Below, one piece after another: positions 32,870 through 44,789 of a stretch of DNA of 64,000 nucleotides (position 1 is its first letter; each line of letters begins with the position of its first letter). A program made the translations under genes and the position numbers. The DNA comes from Spirometra erinaceieuropaei (lineage: Eukaryota > Platyhelminthes > Cestoda > Diphyllobothriidea > Diphyllobothriidae). The notes below the pieces were generated by a model. It did not search any database. It was not told the origin of the DNA and saw only the letters and a program-made list of their open reading frames with translations. Location of the stretch: NCBI GenBank assembly GCA_902702965.1, contig CACRXP010000030.1, positions 1,015,217 through 1,079,216 on the forward strand. Direction: 5' to 3'.

Positions 32870-33235
32870 TATACGGTAACAGACTACCAGCAAAGACAAA
32901 GAGGAGTAGGATGGTTATTTCTGGTTTATTTGTCATTGTCAGTCACACCCAATCCCTCGTTTTCATAACCTGGATTCGGATCCGAAAATTTTGGGCATTG
33001 GTCATTAAATCCAACGTTCTCTCTGTGATCCACGGACTTAATGTCCTATCGATTGCTATGGGACATGCCAAATATCGCTCGAGGGCCTGAAGATCAATAA
33101 TAGAGCGTTGGGTTCAACGTTCATTAACCACAGAATCCAGATTCGAATCCCAAAGAACTAAAAGTGTGGGATTGAGTATGGCTATCTGACGACGGCAAAA
33201 CAGCGATAATCGGCCATTTCAGTCTTCCTTATTTT
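32870..33235. mobile_element. Diverged SINE S1 fragments
   Basis: GCAAAGACAAAGAGGAGTAG and TTATTTCTGGTTTATTTGTC at 32900-32950, then a second piece with TATGGCTATCTGACGACGGC at 33175-33200 in the opposite orientation. Low similarity. Confidence 0.45.
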
Positions 33236-33239
33236 TTTC

Positions 33240-36200
33240 ACACTCTTATCCACATTATATATGTACAAAGGACATATATAATGCTTTTGCCCTCTCGGAA
33301 ATTGCTCTTTGTCCTATACAAATGTCCCTGACCCTTGAAGGACGTAAGGATGGCTTTTTCTAAAAACAACGATCTGGACAATCTGTTTCTTCCGTGCATT
33401 TCACATTCAGTGTAGCGTCGTTGACAAATTCTTTGTTTTAACCATCCCACAAGAAAGATAATTTGTTCCCTTACTGAATCCATAGGATGTCTTCTTCGTG
33501 AACAGCAGTCAGCAGTAGAAAAGTCAAGTCTCCTCGTTCGCAATCCACGAAACTCAAGAAACCGGTCCTAGCCTCGCGCTCTTCTATGAACTCGAGGTAA
33601 TAAAACTGCCATTTCGGTCGTCGCACGCAGCAGCTGGTGACATAAAATTCCCCCTGCTAGGGTACCTATTGAAAGTCACGTAGACACACCCGTCTGACCT
33701 GATATCAGGAAAAACCACACGTCCCTCTCCATTTAGACCAGGTCGATGAAAACACAGGCACTTGGGACTTTGACAGGCAACAGGTTGCGAAAGGTAAATT
33801 CCTCGCTTAACTACGCGGTCCATGATGGTTATGGCAGTAACATGTTCAGGATGTTCATAATCGCTTCGGGGTAGAAACAGTGTTCGTTAGCAGAGGGTGT
33901 GAACACGCTGTTCTACTCCAGAGCATTGTGCAGAAGGTTAACTGGAGATGTTTGTTTCCGGTTCCACTGTCATCGTCAGGTGAATCTTTTCTGTTCACTC
34001 CTCAGTGCTGGTCACCATGCAAGTCAAACCTGAGAGCATTCGGAGTGGACGCAGTCCACGCTGGGTTGGCGTCAGAGGCCTTCATTCAAAGATTTGTTAT
34101 TAATATTTGTTATTTTATGCCTCCAAACGGGCCACATGGTGGATTCGCTGGACCAACATGAGGGTCATATTGGATTCTGGCAGGCGTTATTGGATTTGCG
34201 AACCGTAACAAATGTTAACATCTCGGGGTGCGGTGGCAGACCTGATTGCTGGCAGACGTCGTGTACACTGGGACCCCTGCCATCCCCCCACTGTTGTTGT
34301 TAATCAAAAACCTAGTTATTTGCTGTGTGGACCAGGGGGTATGAAGTGGAACGCCAAGGTGCGGGCTCGACCGCGTCATCCACCTGCGCCCTCCCCCGCC
34401 TCCGGTCGTGTTAGCTCTGTCTTGAAACGAGGCCCAGTTGGGGGAGGAGCAGAGAGTGTGGTAGATGCAGCGCAAGTCTACTCTCACTATAACTCACGCA
34501 TAAGTCAACGTCCCTGCTCTCACCTTGTAGTGGAGCACAGGGTGAAAATCGTTGGATGTGACGATCGAACTATCGTGTTATTAACTATCCAAATGATGGT
34601 ATGTTCAGATGCTTTTATCACGTCGCATACGTTTGGAACCAGCAGGATAATGAGCTCATGCTTTACGTCAACTAAAACACTAGCCCAAAGTTACCGTCAA
34701 CTCGGAGAAGTTTGTTGATACGAGTAGCGGGTGAAATAATTGACAGCGAGAATTTTATCTGCCCTACGTACTGAGTTCACACTCGAACCCAACACTACTG
34801 GTGGGGGGTAATGGACGTACAAGGGGTACAGAATTTTTAGAACATCGATGTTGAACCATCAAATCAAAATCAGCAGCTGTTCCAGCTTATCGCAACTGTT
34901 GATTATTTGCACCAACCATCCTTATTCGTCGCTGATTCTGATGATGCTGTTGAACATGAATGCGCAATGTCAGGCGAATAAAATCCTTACTTTGAGAGAT
35001 CGAGGTCCCTCCTTCTCAGCAAGGTTCGTCAAGAAATGGGGGTGTTTGAGACGTCTAAAGATTTTTTAACATTTTTCTTATGCAGATGCCAAAAAGACGG
35101 AGGAAAAAAAAACTGAAATTGTTAACAAGGTTATTTCTCGTAGGAGTCAAATCTATGGACGAAGGGGGTCGATAAATGTATACTTCTAAGATTGGCGAGC
35201 ATACTGAAATGAATTCCCTTTGCGAGAGTTAACGATGGGAGTGTCGCGCATGTGACAAGTTTACTTCCGCTATCTGTGCGCAGTTCATCTCATGTCTAAA
35301 AACATTTTACGTCAGAAATATCGATTAATTCGCGCAGGCAGCTGGATTGGTAGTGGTAATTCAAGGCCAGAGCACTCGTAGGCCGCAGTAACTGTTGTTC
35401 GAAGTTTCCTCTCCCCAAGAAACTGCGAAACGAAGTTGATCATCGTTTTTTGATATTTAAAACGCTGAACAACATATAAGCCATTTCCAAGACATTTGTA
35501 ATTAGCTTAACTCAAACAGCGTACTGTTGACCAAAATTCATATTAAAGGTATCAGACCGTACATTCTTTCGTTGACTGCCAGCCTTAGTTTTACGTATGG
35601 CCCTTAAACGTCCTCCCATTCTGGTGTGAGGGATGTTTAGCGTTGCCTGACGGGTATAGCACCCGCACAATCGACCCTTCTAGGTCCAAATGACACTGAT
35701 TGCCGAAAACTGTTCAACTAGTGAGAACCGTGGTTGCCTTGATGTACGAGGGCGTGGATATCATCCAAATCCTAATAAAACTTAGCTAAATCAAGGGGCT
35801 GCCTTTCAAATTGACGGAATCTTCGCAGCTGTTTGTCATCTGTGTTTTAGAAGGCACACAGATATACTCCGTGAATGGGATGACGGACTGAATCAACGTT
35901 GTTCGATTTTTTTAATAGACCTCTTTTGAACACTGAGACCAAATCTCAAGAAAATCTGCGATTATGAATAGTTCGCTGAAATTCTAACGTTTGCTTGGGT
36001 CTAAAAGGACAGATGCTGCTAAATTTGGATCCAAGGGGTTTCATACTGAACACATAAAACAAGAGGAAACCCTTTTACGCCTATTCATTTGAACGTAAAA
36101 ACTGCTTCAATCGCAATCCGTAAGTGGACGAAAACATTGCTTCAAGTTTACGTTCTTTAATGCTTAGATCTGTAGTTACCAAACACGCCAGTCTAGTTGA

Positions 36201-36580
36201 GATCATGCAGTCTAAAATTCTTGCAGATAGCAAAATGCATAAACGCGAAATGGTAACGCTGATTAGAGCCAAATTGATGTCTGTTAATTGCAAATTATTT
36301 TTCGCACATTCGTCTGAATTAAAAGCCCAAGCAGGGACCATAGCATGCTGGGTGTTATTCTTCGCCTCCTAGGTGCGAATAATTTAAGTCACAAGCTGAT
36401 CGATAGAAGTAAAATAACGACGTGATTCTTACAGACAAATCCTTCCCCTGAAAAAAATGTGATGCGGTTGTTCCTGCGAAATTCCTTCCCGGTGTGTATT
36501 AATTAAATCCTCAATTTACTAGTGATCGGCCAAAACAGGGCTTCAGGGTCCGAGTAGTAAATGAAAGAAGCGAAGGAGCG
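33240..36580. other. Gene-poor stretch, nothing recognised
   Basis: I find no domain-bearing ORF, known repeat family or RNA gene. ORFs such as 33880-34161 and 34212-34718 lack recognisable motifs. Confidence 0.5.
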
Positions 36581-36599
36581 CGGTGACGAATGTCCGTTC

Positions 36600-37355
36600 A
36601 GAAGCTGGGGAAATCCAGTAGACAAGTAGCACTGGGGAGCGAGTGGACACTCAGCTGGCTTGCAGGCGTGTGCGCACGCGTGCGTGAGTGCTACCGGCTG
36701 TGCTGGCAGGTCACGCCCACGCAATGCACGCACGCAGCCCTGTCCATCCTCCCCCCGATCAATACGGATCGATAGAGCGCGCGCGAGCGCGCATTTACGC
36801 AGCTTCGCGGACGAACGTCTTAGATTTGCGCACTGCACCCCCCCCCTCCCACTGATTACTGTTCGATGACAGCCAGTAGCGAGGGCACAGATTGCCAGGA
36901 CGCGTGCCACTGGCTGCTGCGGCGGCAGCAGGAGGATACGGTGCGCACGCACAACCTACGCAGAAAAGCACTACAACCAGCACATGCGTGCTGTTTATTT
37001 CCGGGACATCAGGCAAGCAGGCGTATTTGAAGTTGGGACCAAGAAGGAAGATGCGCTTGGGCGACGGGGATCAATGCAAATAATTTGACACACGTACGCC
37101 GACTGTACGTACGGACCGCATAGAAGCACGTGCTTTTGTTTTATGGGCAATGCGCTGCGCCAAAAAATTAAGCCTTTGGGCAGCGCCGAACCTTCATGCG
37201 GACGGAGGAAGTTGCTGCCGGACATTTTCGGTGACGGTTATCGAAACTTCCTTGTCATTTTTTCTCGCTGGCGCCTCCCCCTTCCTGCTGCGTCTGTACG
37301 CACGAGAAGGGTTTGCGAATGGAAGTATGATGTCTCCTACAGTGATAAGTGTAGG
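36600..37355. promoter_or_regulatory. CpG-rich tract, possible promoter region
   Basis: Unlike the AT-leaning surroundings this tract is dense in CpG (GTGTGCGCACGCGTGCGTG, AGCGCGCGCGAGCGCGCAT, GCTGCTGCGGCGGCAGCAG). It lies about 7-8 kb upstream of the filamin start codon and directly left of an assembly gap. A promoter for filamin or for an unseen neighbour is possible; this is inference from base composition only. Confidence 0.3.
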
Positions 37356-37432
37356 NNNNNNNNNNNNNNNNNNNNNNNNNNNNNNNNNNNNNNNNNNNNN
37401 NNNNNNNNNNNNNNNNNNNNNNNNNNNNNNNN
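37356..37432. other. Assembly gap (77 N)
   Basis: A run of N. ORFs that span it are not valid. Confidence 0.99.
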
Positions 37433-37860
37433 CGAATTTTGTCCACGTACCTGCTGCTAGTAATGATTATACATTAGCTGAAGACCTTTTATTTGCACAA
37501 GCTTACGAGGAAGATGATTCGATGACCGAAACAGTCCTGGATAGGAGCCCGTCGCCAGAAGTCTTGCAACTTCACACCACGCGTTGGTCACGTGGGCTTT
37601 TGGTTGGGAACGGAGTCACCCTATTTATCCGAACGCGCATTGCGTGCTATGCAGGTCGGTACGCGGGTTCGCGACATTGCTATCAGAGATGCAGTTATCC
37701 GTAAACTGGAACTCGTGATCGGCTACCAGGGCGCTGGTCGCGAGTTGAAGTTGGGACCTCTTTACCCGTCGCAGTTTACTTCCAATGACAAGCCCAGTTG
37801 GTCATATCGGAGGATGCCGTTAGCGCTTTTTCAAAATAAGACTCGGTGACCGGAACCGCG
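37433..37860 (+). other. Open region of unknown nature right of the gap
   Basis: Two overlapping plus-strand frames are open here (one with AEDLLFAQAYEEDDSMTET, the other with ERALRAMQVGTRVRDIAIRD). Neither matches a family I know. It could be exon or transposon sequence; I assign no function. Confidence 0.25.
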
Positions 37861-38274
37861 TAAAGCGTTCGCTCAGGCTGATGGAGGCGATGCTGGAGGA
37901 TTGAGCGATACTCTTTCTACCCCGCCAGCGGTTGAAGAAGGCGTTTCACCAGGGAGTCGGGCAGTGACGCCAAACATCGAAATCGGCGGCGGAACAGTTA
38001 AGCTTCAGATCTGAGCGCATGAACAACAGGACCAGGGAAGGCGGTCGGATCATTTCCTAGCATCTTCTGTGCCCTCTCTTTCCTTTGGCAATCGGATGGT
38101 AGAATATCATCCGGATCTGCCTGTAGCCAAGAAAGGAGAAGAGAGATTGGGAGGGGCAAGACATGAGCTGAGCTCCTCCGCCAGTCGTGATGGTGAAAGA
38201 GACAACGAAAATGGTTACCCAGAAATTTGGAAATGTCCTGAGCATCAGTGTACGAATGGTGGAGGCGAGCGCAC

Positions 38275-38525
38275 GGACCACACCATGGAACTCACACGCC
38301 CCGTTGGACCTTGGGGTTCCCTCTCGCTCTCTCCTGTCCCGGCAGCAACCGTACAGCGGCAGAATGGTCTTGCCAACAAAGACATGGGAGACTGAAGTGG
38401 CCATTTCTGGCCTGTTGGTCGTCATCAATCAGTCAACCCGACCCCGAGGTATGCAAACGCCGAGGCTCGAACTCGTGACCTGTTGGTTAGAATTTCGACG
38501 TTCTGACCACTGAGCCATTGGACAG
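38275..38525 (-). mobile_element. SINE S1, diverged copy
   Basis: The minus strand has TGGCTCAGTGGTCAGAACG (A box) and GGTCACGAGTTCGAGCC (B box), then CCAGAAATGGCCACTTCAG and GTCTTTGTTGGCAAGACC. Confidence 0.75.
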
Positions 38526-38529
38526 CTTC

Positions 38530-39570
38530 AGAGGAGCTCCAATACCTACGTAGATATGGATGAACCTTGCGGAAGGCAGCTTTGTTATGTCGTCGGTCCT
38601 AACTCCGCTCACAGACGATAAATGTCATTGGCCAAGCCCCCAGATTCTTGTGCGTACCAGGCCAAACGAAGCAGTCGGAGACCAGTACGTCGGCGGTTCG
38701 ATCCCCAGGGTTATGAAGGTTCCGTGGGGAGGAATGCGCCCTGCGGTAGAGGGAGGACGGTGGAAACCTCGCAGAGAATGTTGTCCGGAAAAGATCCTTG
38801 TCGCAGGCGACGTTGACGCAGCATTGATCTGCAGCCGTCACGATAAGGTCGACCCTTGGAGAGAAAGAGTTAGAGATGGGCGATAGGGGACATGGGCAAA
38901 GTATAAGCTCCTCCATTCCTTGATGCGTCAGTGCGGCGAATATCAGGGATAAACTAAAATACATATTAAAGTTTGCAAACTCAAAGAGACCGACTTTGTT
39001 GGAATGGAATTAAAAACGAAGTAAAGAATGGGGGCGAATATGCGATTCCTAGATTCTTGCAGAAAAGAAGATGAACGCGTGATCTGTGCGATATGAATCA
39101 GCCTGAACTTCCCATCTCATGCAGGAGGCATTCATCAGAGACTCCGGGAATGCAGCATCAAATGAGCAGTTGCTGTTGTCAGTCGAAGATGAGGGAGGGG
39201 GGGAGGGTAAGGGTGGAGGGAGAGGGGGTTGTATTCGCGATAAGGCTAAACCCACGGCGTATCATGGCGTCGTTATAGCCTGCGTCCTTGGCTTGGAATC
39301 GGTCACGCCTCTTGACTGCGTCATCAAAGCGTCGCAAACGTGTCTGCTGATAGAGTTGATGTCAGACACTCAGGCCTCCAGCAGTTATCGTCCCTTCTTA
39401 CTGCTGGCTCACGCCATTAACCGCGTCCTCGCGAAGCTGAATTCATGGCCCTCCGCTGGGGTATGAGTAGCGACCTGGGGCGGTGGATCGTATTTCTGGA
39501 CTGCAGTAGCATGACGACTGCATCCTGCAAATACTGCAACCCCTTGTGTATGACCTACCCGTATCTTCTA
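38530..39570. other. Unassigned stretch with G-rich tract
   Basis: No family recognised. Contains GGGAGGGGGGGGAGGGTAA and further G-runs to 39229, able to form a G-quadruplex. Confidence 0.45.
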
Positions 39571-39578
39571 TTGCCTTC

Positions 39579-39720
39579 GATGATGGGTTCGAGCAGGGAT
39601 CCGAAACGTAAGGCGGACGAAGCTCCTGCCCCAACGATCGTCTCTTCCATCACGACTGCTTGCGGGGACTGGTCTCTCCGCCTCTGTTGGCAGTGTTGAT
39701 ATTGTTCAGGCAAAAAGCAG
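39579..39720 (+). mobile_element. Penelope-like 3' fragment with hairpin (copy f)
   Basis: GAUGA-U-GGGUUC...GGAUCC-GAAA-CGU hairpin at 39579-39609, followed by AACGATCGTCTCTTCC and GGGGACTGGTCTCTCCGCCT, which match the tail next to the 61.2-kb copy (GCGATCGTGTCTCCTTC, GGGACTGGTCTCTTAGCTTC). Confidence 0.6.
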
Positions 39721-39786
39721 TCAAAGCATCCGCTCCAGCCACCAGTGGCAGTCTTGGGGACCATGTGCACGTACGAGGCCCAAAGG

Positions 39787-39880
39787 CTGGTTGGGCTCGA
39801 GAGAGAGAGAGAGCTCGGAAGGCACAACGGAACGAGTGAGTTCCGTAAGAACGATCGGTAACCGCCCATCTACCATTCAA
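39787..39880 (+). mobile_element. SINE S1 3'-end fragment
   Basis: GGTTGGGCTCGAGAGAGAGA, CACAACGGAACGAGTGAGTT and CCGTAAGAACGATCGGTAAC. Confidence 0.75.
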
Positions 39881-39911
39881 TACATTTTGACCTGACTGAG
39901 AAAAACGCAGC

Positions 39912-40079
39912 GACCTGGGTGGGATTCGAACCCAAGACAGCAAGGAAAAGGCCCCACCAGGAGCCGTGAATTTAATCACATTTGGGTCAAGTTAACCACC
40001 CAGCCTACTACAAAGAATGGAATCCACCAGTTCTGATAAAGAAAACACTGCCAAACAGGATTTTTAAGCAATCAATCTG
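39912..40079 (-). mobile_element. SINE S2, left member of an inverted pair
   Basis: The minus strand has the tRNA-like 3' end GGGTTCGAATCCCACCCAGG, then the body. The body tail (GAATGGAATCCACCAGTTCT, TTTTTAAGCAATCAATC) is reverse-complementary to 41107-41200. Confidence 0.78.
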
Positions 40080-41030
40080 CAGTAGGTGGGCTAACCCATG
40101 AAATGTCAACCGAAATTCCGAAATGCGTCTTTGTTGCGGAGAGATTATTTAAGAAGGGTTGTAAAACTAATCATCCTGCAACATAATTCTATAATAATTA
40201 AATCACCTCAGGATGCCGGATTTCCAAAAACTTTACTCAAATTACTTATGTAGCATGCATTTTTCTCATGGATTTTCGATGTCCTTACAATTTAATTATA
40301 TTCCAAAAAACATACATACAAATATTCGTTCTCCTGCTCATTCAGTAGACAATTACGTCCTCTTCTAAATTATACTCAAAGAAAGAGTAATATTCGGTTT
40401 TCAAAAACCTTTTTAATTCCCGAATAATTTTGAACCCAACCTGCCGTTACACTTGCATTCAGGGTTCACAAACTACAGACCGTATATTTCGCGTACGGAA
40501 AACCATACATTTCTCTACGGCATTTAGAGGAGACCATAAGAGGTTCATAAAATTATAAAGTGGATTTGAGCCATATTGTTAACTCTACAATCCACATTGG
40601 TAAATGTAGAGACATGACGTTTTGTGAGCGGCCATTTCATGGTATTAAAAAATCCCATAATTACAAACTTTTTGAAACGGAATTATACCCTTCCTTCGAG
40701 CATAAAATCGGAAGACGTAAATGTCTACCGAATGAGCAAAAGAATGGATATTTTTATGTATGTTTTCCATGAAATATAATTGGAATATTAGGGGCATCAA
40801 AAATCAATGAGAAAAATTCATGCTAATTAAGTAGTCGCTTTTTACAGAGTGTGGTTTTTGCATGCGGCCGGAAAGAAGTTCGTTCAAAGGCCAGCATCTC
40901 GAGGCAACTGAATTATTATTGAAGTATGCTGTAAGATGATCAGTTTTACAACCCCATTTAATTAATCTTTTCGAAACGAAAACGCATTTCGGAATTTCGG
41001 TTGACATTTCATGAGTTAGCCCACCTACTG
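40080..41030. mobile_element. Palindromic element P1, copy 6, nested in SINE S2
   Basis: 951 bp, complete: CAGTAGGTGGGCTAACCCAT at the left, ATGAGTTAGCCCACCTACTG at the right. The flanks are ..CAATCAATC-TG and TA-GAATCAACCAG. The uninterrupted version of the same site (CAATCAATCTAGAATCGACC) survives as reverse complement at 41112-41131, which shows insertion at TA with duplication of TA (the left copy is now TG). Confidence 0.9.
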
Positions 41031-41375
41031 TAGAATCAACCAGATGACTACCACACTCAGGTAATTCAAAATCTGTCAAAACATTTACGAATTACGTGAG
41101 CGTTGTATTCATCTGGTCGATTCTAGATTGATTGCCTAAAAATCCTGCTTTACCAGGATTTTCTTTATCAGAACTGGTGGATTCCATTCGTTGCAGTAGG
41201 TTGGATGGGGCAACTTGACCCAACTGTGATTAAACTCACGGCTCACAAGTGGCTGGAGTGTTGGTTGCACCAAAGCCTTCCCCTTGAGGCCGTGGGTTCG
41301 AATCCCACCATGGTCGTCGAGTTTTTTTACTGTTAGATCAAATTGCCTGATTTAAAATCTGCCGGAACACCTACC
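41031..41375 (+). mobile_element. SINE S2, right member of the inverted pair
   Basis: Contains the tail segment, then CACAAGTGGCTGGAGTGTTG, GGCCGTGGGTTCGAATCCCA (B box), CCATGGTCGTCGAGTTTTT. Reverse complement of the left member over the tail. Confidence 0.78.
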
Positions 41376-41989
41376 AAGATTTGGGCATGGGTTGCCGCTT
41401 GCATCGAAATGCGGAAGACGGCTTTGCTTGCATGGGTCCTGTTGACTTGGCAGGTCTGATCTAGTTGGTGTAAGTAAAGATCAGTATTTCTCCAAAGTTT
41501 TATCTGGGCACGTCCTGTTATTAACTCATTCGGTGCACGGGGGAGGAAGTAAGAGGAATTGTCCCCGTTGTTCGTAATGTTTGAATCGCAGTAGTGACCT
41601 TTGACGGATACGTCCAGTAGTGTACTGTCAGTGTGACAACATTTCTGGGCTCATTTCGTCGTTCAGGCCTCATGGAAGCAAACAGTGCTTCCTCGCGCAA
41701 AGTTACTCGGACACTAATCCTCCTCACAGTTTTTCAAGGGTGGCCGTTCCTCTGATGAAGAAGACTTAGGTTGCCATTGGCCGCTTGTGGAATTGCAATC
41801 TGAATTTATCAAAGGACTTACAAACTGAGTTTGAAGCCGAAGGTTTAGCTGCCGCGACTGAGTTGCAGCTGTATGTTCGTGAAGGTAGGTCTGCAGTATT
41901 CGTCCGATTGCCCTATGGCAGTCGCAGTCCCCATCATTGGAACATATTTTCCAGACGATTGCTGCGGTTTTGATGAGTGGAAGTGTGGG

Positions 41990-43350
41990 TCAAATATGGT
42001 TATGTAGCTCCATCTGAAGTGAACAAACCTCAGTCACCTGTAATAGGGGACCGGTGGTAATAGGGGATCTTACGGGTGGGGCCGGGGAACGCACAGGCGA
42101 CGAGGTCAAGTAATTATATGAAAAAAAAGTTATTGGGAATGCGCGATTGTACTTTGGGTGGTTGATAAATAATTGTCCTAACCTCTAATCCTAGTCCCTT
42201 ACCCTACCCCCCAACTCTAACCCCTAACGCTAACCCCTAAATCTAACCCCTAACCCCGACCCCAATAGTATTGTGTCCAGCAGGTGGAACTACATAACCA
42301 CATCTTATCGGGGATCGCACGGGCGAGGAAGTCAAGCAGTTGTATAAAAGAGAAAAGCTATTGGGTTTGCGCGGTTGTACTTTGAGTGATTTCTGAATAG
42401 CAGTTCTAACCCCTGATCTGTAATCCCAACCCCTAAGTCCAACTTCTAACCATAACCCTCAACCCTAACCCCTAACCATAACTCCTAACGCTAACCCCTA
42501 ACCCTAAACCGTAACATCCTAACACTAACCCTTAACCGCGGCCCTTAACCCTAGACCTGAAACATCCAACGCGAAAGTTAGAAGGAGACTACAGGCCAAA
42601 AGTCAAGAAGCACCACCGACATTGAACCAGAAAAGGTAGACACGGCAACAAAGAAACAAGTTCGCCAACAGAACACACACCGCAACGCACAGCAACACCA
42701 TGCCATCGTAATCACACCAACTCAAAATAATTAAGTAGATCAGCAGTGTCGTGTCCATCAGGTGGGGCTACACAGCCACATCTTGCCGAAGTGTGCCTTT
42801 AGGTGGGCCCTTGGGGTCGATGGGCTATGCCTAAATCTGATGGACTATAACAGTTGAGAAACCACCCTCGAGGCTCTGCAGACTTCGTGTTGCTGCTCTT
42901 TTGGCCGTCGCCTGTTCGTTCGACGCTTGTTTTGCTCGATAAAGTAGCTTGGCCCACTGAACATCTGTCAAGGGACAGAGGCAGCGAAGGCAGGTCGGCC
43001 TCCAACCCTGAGGACCGAGAGAATCTTTCAATCTGCTGGCAGCCTTTGGTAAGATGTGGCTATGTAGCCCCACCTGATGGACACAATACTGTTGGGGTCG
43101 GGATTAGGGGTTAGGGTTGGGGGGGGGGTAGGGTAAGGGACTAGGTTTGGAGGTTAGGGCACCTTTTTCTCAACCATCCAAAGTACAACCGCGCATTCCC
43201 AATAGCTTTTCTTTTGCGTATAATTACTTGACCTCGTCGCGTGTGCGTTCCCCGGTCCCACCTGTAAAATGCCCCATTACCATCGGTCCCGTATTACAGG
43301 TGGCTGAGGTTTGTTCGCTTCAGGTGGGGCTACATAACCAACTCTGACCG
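41990..43350. mobile_element. Telomere-like repeat element T with long inverted ends
   Basis: The left end (GGTTATGTAGCTCCATCTG, GGGGAACGCACAGGCGACG, GGTCAAGTAATTATATG, TATTGGGAATGCGCGATTG) reappears inverted at 43163-43350. Inside, degenerate CCCTAA-type arrays (42178-42262 and 42406-42560) face a TTAGGG-type array (43085-43160), and a second inverted pair (42746-42792 / 43035-43082, GTCCATCAGGTGGGGCTACA) brackets a unique core. A second copy of the left flank sits at 42270-42410. Confidence 0.8.
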
Positions 43351-43412
43351 TAATTGGACTTGGCGCAAAAGCTTCTCCCCAAATCCTTTGCTCTAGAATT
43401 ATATGGAATCCA

Positions 43413-43785
43413 ATGGTAGGGGGCGCTCACCGATCGTTCATACGGAACTCACTCGTTCCGTTGTGCCTTAAGGGCTCTCTCTCGAGCCCAATCAGCAGCC
43501 GCACAGCGGCGCATGATATATAGGCAACGAAACGAGTGAGTTCCGTATGAACGATCGGTGAGCGCCCCCTAACATTGTATATTCCCGATCGAAAACCGAC
43601 AGGGCAACGGGCTCGTGACCCGGTGAGTAGGGGCGTTGACTTCTAAACCAACAGGTCGCGAGTTCGAGGCTCGGGTGTTCCACACTTCGGGCTTGGGTAT
43701 GGCTGGCTGACGACGGCTAATAAGCCAGAAATTGCCATTCCAGTCTCCCTTGTCTTTGTCGGTAATACCATTTCTGCTTATATGG
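43413..43785. mobile_element. Head-to-head SINE S1 palindrome
   Basis: A minus-strand S1 tail (GGGGGCGCTCACCGATCGTT) at 43413-43525 meets a plus-oriented copy (ACGATCGGTGAGCGCCCCCT) at 43526-43785 with intact B box GGTCGCGAGTTCGAGGC. The outer tails are reverse complements. Confidence 0.82.
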
Positions 43786-43995
43786 AATCCGTTTGAGGGG
43801 CAGTTACAGGTCTCTGCAGAGTTACAAAGTCCTCGGGATGAATTATCCGGCCATTGGGAGGGAGGGCTGGGAGACGGATGCTTGTAGAATACTCGCTAAT
43901 GAAATAAAGTTAAACTAGGCTTTTCCGCTTCTAAATGCCGCGTGTTTACATGAAGGACGGTCTGTTCCGTCAGGCAGTCCAGGCAGGCAGGAAAA

Positions 43996-44050
43996 GGGGG
44001 GAAGCGATTGGAAGTGGGGGGGGGAGGGGCGGGGGCGGGGGGAGGGAAGG
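43996..44050 (+). repeat. G-rich tract, G-quadruplex candidate
   Basis: Successive runs GGGGG, GGGGGGGGG, GGGG, GGGGG, GGGGGG and GGG separated mostly by one base. Confidence 0.8.
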
Positions 44051-44789
44051 TCATGGGCCGGAAGGGTCAATGTCCTGAAACACAATCGGATGTCCCAATT
44101 AGGCGCCGGCTAACAGGCCGCGCCAGCCGCCCCTCTCTCTCACGGAAATGTTGGCCCCCGCCGAATGAGGCAGAACTGGAGTATGCATTTTGCACATTCA
44201 ATGAACATCCCTCCGGGCAGAACTAATTTCCTGTATGATTTAACACTAACTTTGGCCAGAAAACGCGCCAGAATTACGGGAACCCAGAAAAACAACCTGA
44301 ATAAAGGCATATTGCACTCTACAACGTGGGTCTGTGGGAATGATGGATGCTTTCTCCAATCGTCAAGTACAAGACACTTTATTCAGGGCTAGCCAACTTA
44401 CCAGGAAGGCGAGCTTAGGTAGTAAGTAAGCGTGGAAACGACTCTGGGGAGCTGAAAGACTGATAGACGGTTGATTACAAATAATACCGAGTGTTGAAAC
44501 CTTGAACCATCACAGCTCTACTTCGTTTGTGCCCCACAAAGGGAGGCATTTTAAAACTTACCTGGCAAAGGTCCTGGTCCCATGTGTAAGCGCGATGTAA
44601 GCATTGAAAGTAACATAAGTCGAAGGTGGATGCTGAAATCGTTATTTGGGAAAGCAGCCGAGGCTGAAACGGAAAATTCAACATGATATATGACAAATCT
44701 GCCGCGAGACTGAAGGAAGGCTACAATTTTCGCAAAAGTCCTGGCTGACGTAACACGCGAAGAGGCAATATCCCAAACCTGATGGCAAA

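Noticed and set aside
37143..37704. Long ORFs spanning the N run
   Set aside because: They depend on unknown sequence; only the part right of the gap is open and it is not recognisable.
38680..38740. A further tRNA-like promoter (CGGTTCGATCCCC)
   Set aside because: A B-box-like string is present but I found no A box at the right distance and no second copy.
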